64,000 nucleotides of DNA from Prolixibacter denitrificans (GTDB lineage: Bacteria; Bacteroidota; Bacteroidia; Bacteroidales; Prolixibacteraceae). Under the pieces are notes generated by a model. That model worked only from the letters and a program-made list of their open reading frames with translations, ran no database searches and was not told where the DNA came from. The position numbers and the translations under genes are program-made. The stretch spans positions 1 to 64,000 of the forward strand of contig NZ_PYGC01000009.1 in assembly GCF_003014495.1 (NCBI RefSeq), read 5' to 3'. Of the stretch, positions 60,805-64,000 are shown piece after piece (position 1 is the first letter of the stretch; each line of letters starts with the position of its first letter).

Positions 60805-62811
60805 ATGACCAACGATACATTTGTGAAATCCATAACCGAAGGAATTCCGGATATCCTGCCGGAACCCAAAACGCACGATCCAAATATCAACCATGCTCCA
60901 AGGCGGAAACAAATCTTAACCAACGAAGAAAAACAGCTAGCTCTTCGCAATGCATTGCGATATTTTCCAAAAAAACATCATGAAGTGCTTGCTCCGGAAT
61001 TTGCACAGGAGCTGGAAAACTACGGACGAATCTATATGCACCGTTTTCGGCCGGATATAAAAATGCATGCACATTCCATTGATGATTATCCGGCCAAGTC
61101 GAAACAGGCCGCTGCCATCATGCTGATGATTCAGAACAACCTGGATAAAGCTGTGGCACAACATCCGCACGAGTTGATCACCTACGGAGGGAACGGAGCG
61201 GTATTCCAAAACTGGGCACAATACCGTCTGACCATGAAGTACCTTTCGGAAATGACGGATGAACAAACGCTGGTGCTCTATTCCGGTCACCCGATGGGCT
61301 TATTCCCATCACACAAAGAAGCACCGAGAGTCGTTGTGACAAACGGAATGGTTATCCCGAACTATTCGTCGAAAGACGACTACGAACGTATGAATGCACT
61401 TGGCGTTACCCAATACGGACAGATGACGGCTGGTTCGTTCATGTACATTGGTCCGCAGGGAATTGTGCACGGAACAACAATTACCTTAATGAATGCGGCC
61501 CGCATGCATTCCGAAGGAGGAATTGCCGGTAAAATATTTATATCATCGGGTCTGGGCGGTATGTCGGGGGCCCAACCCAAAGCTGCCGTTATTGCCGGAT
61601 GCGTAGGTGTTGTCGCCGAAATCAATCCCAAAGCGGTACAGGTGCGGCACGAGCAAGGCTGGGTCGACGAAGTATTTACCGATCTGGACAAATTGATTCC
61701 CCGGATGCTTCAAGCCAGCCGCAACAAAGATGCCGTCTCCATCGCCTACCAGGGAAACGTCGTTGATTTATGGGAACGCCTGGCCAAAGACGGAGTGCCC
61801 GTTGAACTTGGCTCTGACCAAACTTCGTTGCACAATCCATACGCCGGAGGTTATTATCCGGTAGGAATGACATTGGAAGAGTCAAACAAAATGATGGCCG
61901 AAAATCCGGAGAAATTCAAAGAGGAAGTTCAAAAAACACTGCGCCGCCATGTGGCTGCCATCAATCAAATGACTGCCAATGGCATGTATTTCTGGGATTA
62001 CGGGAATGCCTTTCTGCTGGAAGCTTCACGTGCCGGAGCAGATGTGATGAAAGACGATACACGTTTCCGCTATCCATCCTACGTGGAAGACATCATGGGC
62101 CCGCTTTTCTTCGACTATGGATTTGGTCCCTTCCGGTGGATTTGCACTTCCGGTAAACCGGAAGATTTGGAAAAATCGGATGCCATTGCTGCCGAAGTAC
62201 TGGAGCGTCTTTCTGCGGAAGCGCCAAAAGAAATCAAATCGCAGATGGAAGACAACCTGCATTGGATTCGGGAAGCAGGAGAAAACAAGCTGGTAGTCGG
62301 TTCGCAGGCGCGTATTCTTTACGCCGACTGTGATGGTCGCACACAAATCGCAGCCGCCTTTAACAAAGCCATCCGTAACGGTGAAATTTCCGCTCCGATT
62401 GTGCTGGGCCGCGATCATCACGATGTATCGGGAACCGATTCACCTTTCCGCGAAACATCAAATATTTATGACGGTTCCAGCTTTACAGCCGACATGGCCG
62501 TTCAAAATGTCATCGGCGATGCATTCCGCGGTGCAACCTGGGTTTCATTGCACAATGGCGGCGGCGTTGGTTGGGGCGAAGTAATCAATGGCGGATTCGG
62601 TATGCTGCTCGATGGCTCGGAAGAGTGCGATCGCCGACTAACACAGATGCTTCACTGGGATGTGAATAACGGAATTTCGCGCCGTTCGTGGGCCCGAAAT
62701 GAACCCGCTATTTTCGCCATCAAGCGCGCCATGGAGCAAAATCCCAACCTAAAAGTGACACTGCCCAATATTGCAGACGATAACCTTATCGAAAAGCAAT
62801 TCAAGAAATAA
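60805..62811 (+). CDS. hutU: Urocanate hydratase (long form)
   Basis: Second enzyme of histidine degradation: urocanate to imidazolonepropionate with NAD as tightly bound catalyst. 668 residues, about 110 longer than the proteobacterial form, as in other Bacteroidota. TYGGNGAVFQNWAQYRL, LYSGHPMGLFPSHK, SSGLGGMSGAQPKAAVIAG (NAD site), and HDVSGTDSPFRETSNIYDGS are visible. No hutH, hutI or ftcD lies in the window, so histidine ammonia-lyase must be elsewhere. Followed by a terminator. Confidence 0.95.
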   Translation: MTNDTFVKSITEGIPDILPEPKTHDPNINHAPRRKQILTNEEKQLALRNALRYFPKKHHEVLAPEFAQELENYGRIYMHRFRPDIKMHAHSIDDYPAKSKQAAAIMLMIQNNLDKAVAQHPHELITYGGNGAVFQNWAQYRLTMKYLSEMTDEQTLVLYSGHPMGLFPSHKEAPRVVVTNGMVIPNYSSKDDYERMNALGVTQYGQMTAGSFMYIGPQGIVHGTTITLMNAARMHSEGGIAGKIFISSGLGGMSGAQPKAAVIAGCVGVVAEINPKAVQVRHEQGWVDEVFTDLDKLIPRMLQASRNKDAVSIAYQGNVVDLWERLAKDGVPVELGSDQTSLHNPYAGGYYPVGMTLEESNKMMAENPEKFKEEVQKTLRRHVAAINQMTANGMYFWDYGNAFLLEASRAGADVMKDDTRFRYPSYVEDIMGPLFFDYGFGPFRWICTSGKPEDLEKSDAIAAEVLERLSAEAPKEIKSQMEDNLHWIREAGENKLVVGSQARILYADCDGRTQIAAAFNKAIRNGEISAPIVLGRDHHDVSGTDSPFRETSNIYDGSSFTADMAVQNVIGDAFRGATWVSLHNGGGVGWGEVINGGFGMLLDGSEECDRRLTQMLHWDVNNGISRRSWARNEPAIFAIKRAMEQNPNLKVTLPNIADDNLIEKQFKK

Positions 62812-62841
62812 ATAAGGATAAAAGGAATTTTGAAAGAAGAG

Positions 62842-62872
62842 CTGTCCGGATGAATGTCCGGTCAGTTTTTTT
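62842..62872 (+). terminator. Terminator after hutU
   Basis: Stem CTG-CCGGA (62842-62850) with TCCGG-CAG (62857-62865), a T-T mismatch inside, then seven T's. Overlaps the stop of the convergent kinase gene. Confidence 0.7.
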
Positions 62873-64000
62873 ATCCGATTGAGGGATTTCCGCGGCCCGG
62901 TTTATCGTTTTCCGGGGTTATTTCCACTGAGGAACTATTGACGCCGGTAGCTACAACCAATGTAAATGAAAAGGTAGTTCCTCGTCCCAAGTCAGATTCA
63001 ACGCTGATTTCTCCACCATTCTTCTCGACAAATTCTTTACAAAGAATCAACCCAAGCCCGGAACCTTTTTCACTGTTGGTACCATAGGTAGTAAAGAACT
63101 CACGGGAATCAAAAATACGGGAGATATTTTCGGCCGGAATACCCACGCCATTATCTTTAATAGACACGCGATAGTTGTTTCCGGCACGATGTCCGAATAT
63201 GGTGATTTTTCCTTTTTCAGGAGTAAACTTGACGGCGTTCGATAACAGGTTCCGGATGACCATATTAATCATGTTCCGGTCGCAATATACCATGCAGTCT
63301 TCCGTCAGCTGCGAAGTCAGTTCAATATTCTTCTTATCAGCAAAAAAGCGTTGCTGTTCGAGATTAGAATCAACCAATCGACGAATGGAATTGGCATCCT
63401 TGAAGATTTTCAGGCCACGCTGGCTTTTCGCCCAGGAAAGAAGGTTTTCGAGCAACTCGTAAGTATTCTCCGAAAGCCGGTACAATTCCTCTTTAATTTG
63501 CTCCTGCTCTTCCGGCGGAAAAACATCGGGTTCTTTAATCAACTGGTGGAGCATACTTTTCGATGCCCCTATCGATCCGCGCAGGTCGTGTCCAATAATT
63601 GACAACAACTTATCCTTGGTGACATTAAGCTTCTCCAACTCATCCTTTTGCTGCATAATTTGTTCGTTACTTGATTCAAGTAACAAGTTGGATTTCCGTT
63701 TGGTAGTGTAGAGTGTTGCAACCAACGCCGAAAATACTGCCAGAACCAAAATGATTCCAAGCATGATATTGAAACGGATGCGCTTTCGCCCCAACTCCAA
63801 ATCCTTAATAGCGTTATCACGGGTGAGAATCTCAATCTCACTCTGTTTTTGATCCAATTCGTAACGACTCTGGATCTCCGTTATTAACTTGGCTTTGCTT
63901 TCATTGAAAGCCGAATCACGAATCGTTGAATAGGTATTGTAGAGTTCAAAAGCACGACGATAGTCTCCGGACAATGCAACCAGCCGCGAAAGTGCAGCAT
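62871..64000 (-). CDS. TPR-containing sensor histidine kinase (5' truncated by window edge)
   Basis: The frame stays open to base 64000 with no start, so the first part lies outside the window (I continue the coding frame past the TTG at 63974). The visible part begins with TPR-like helices (ALSRLVALSGDYRRAFELYNT), then a short helix and one transmembrane segment (FNIMLGIILVLAVFSALVATLY). A coiled coil and a HisKA-type phospho-acceptor helix follow (LLSIIGHDLRGSIGASKS, H in the H-box). ATPase boxes: N (NMVIRNLLSNAVKFTP), G1 (IKDNGVGIP) and G2 (EKGSGLGLILCKEFV). Typical Bacteroidota TPR kinase; partner regulator is beyond the edge or elsewhere. Confidence 0.9.
   Translation of the reverse strand, partial: AALSRLVALSGDYRRAFELYNTYSTIRDSAFNESKAKLITEIQSRYELDQKQSEIEILTRDNAIKDLELGRKRIRFNIMLGIILVLAVFSALVATLYTTKRKSNLLLESSNEQIMQQKDELEKLNVTKDKLLSIIGHDLRGSIGASKSMLHQLIKEPDVFPPEEQEQIKEELYRLSENTYELLENLLSWAKSQRGLKIFKDANSIRRLVDSNLEQQRFFADKKNIELTSQLTEDCMVYCDRNMINMVIRNLLSNAVKFTPEKGKITIFGHRAGNNYRVSIKDNGVGIPAENISRIFDSREFFTTYGTNSEKGSGLGLILCKEFVEKNGGEISVESDLGRGTTFSFTLVVATGVNSSSVEITPENDKPGRGNPSIG

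Overview
The window is an ordinary, gene-dense stretch of a Bacteroidota chromosome. The evidence is the HtpG, AlaS and bifunctional Rel protein types, a GldF-GldG type gliding ABC protein, the M49 dipeptidyl peptidase, DUF4831, the long form of urocanate hydratase, and promoters of the Bacteroidota -33 TTG(TTTG) / -7 TAnnTTTG type instead of -35/-10 boxes. The class is probably Bacteroidia, and a marine or sediment Marinilabiliales/Prolixibacteraceae-like organism would fit, but that is only an impression from protein style. I count 45 protein-coding genes that look solid, 3 weak hypothetical ORFs or fragments, one 5'-truncated gene at the right edge and two tRNAs. I see no rRNA, CRISPR array, prophage, integrase or intact insertion sequence.

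Layout. 0-3.4 kb: chaperone htpG with a sigma-54-like promoter, an orphan LutA-type Fe-S protein, and tRNA-Trp/tRNA-Ser with a near-consensus promoter. 3.7-7.6 kb: HU, TrmH, an orphan LytTR response regulator and DPP III. 7.7-12.2 kb: an MsbA-like exporter, purB and mqnA (futalosine menaquinone route). 12.3-16.7 kb: an NfeD membrane protease, an LVIVD lipoprotein, a secreted protein and a small FAH hydrolase. 16.7-23.6 kb (minus strand): a DEDDh exonuclease, dnaN, a fused GldF-GldG, lpxB, a small membrane protein and surE. 23.7-27.3 kb: an operon of a glycosyltransferase, hddA, gmhA and hddC, which would supply GDP-D-glycero-alpha-D-manno-heptose to a surface glycan. 27.5-34.6 kb: rel, a Fur paralogue without CxxC motifs, purA, pncB and a DSD1/D-threonine aldolase-like PLP enzyme. 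34.6-43.2 kb: pepD, an MFSD1-like transporter, a DUF4831 protein, the NAD(P)HX repair enzyme and a POT peptide transporter.

41.2-47.4 kb is the least ordinary part. It carries four clusters of palindromic intergenic repeats, an AT-rich orphan membrane protein, two small unknown ORFs and an orphan coding fragment. 47.4-64 kb returns to core genes: an NmrA-like protein, tandem acyl-CoA synthetases, alaS, an M23-MerR-Nif3-zinc ribbon run, a lemA-TPM-TPM operon, urocanate hydratase, and a truncated TPR histidine kinase.

How genes work together: hddA/gmhA/hddC plus the GT form the clearest pathway, though gmhB is missing here. pepD, DPP III, the MFSD1-like carrier and the POT carrier together suggest growth on peptides, and hutU on histidine. 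lpxB and the exporter serve lipid A and the outer membrane. I did not find a convincing new defence or biosynthetic system. The most re-examinable items are the sigma-54-like htpG promoter, the GldF-GldG fusion, the incomplete GDP-heptose operon, the transporter with a large insertion, the Fur variant and the palindrome-rich island.
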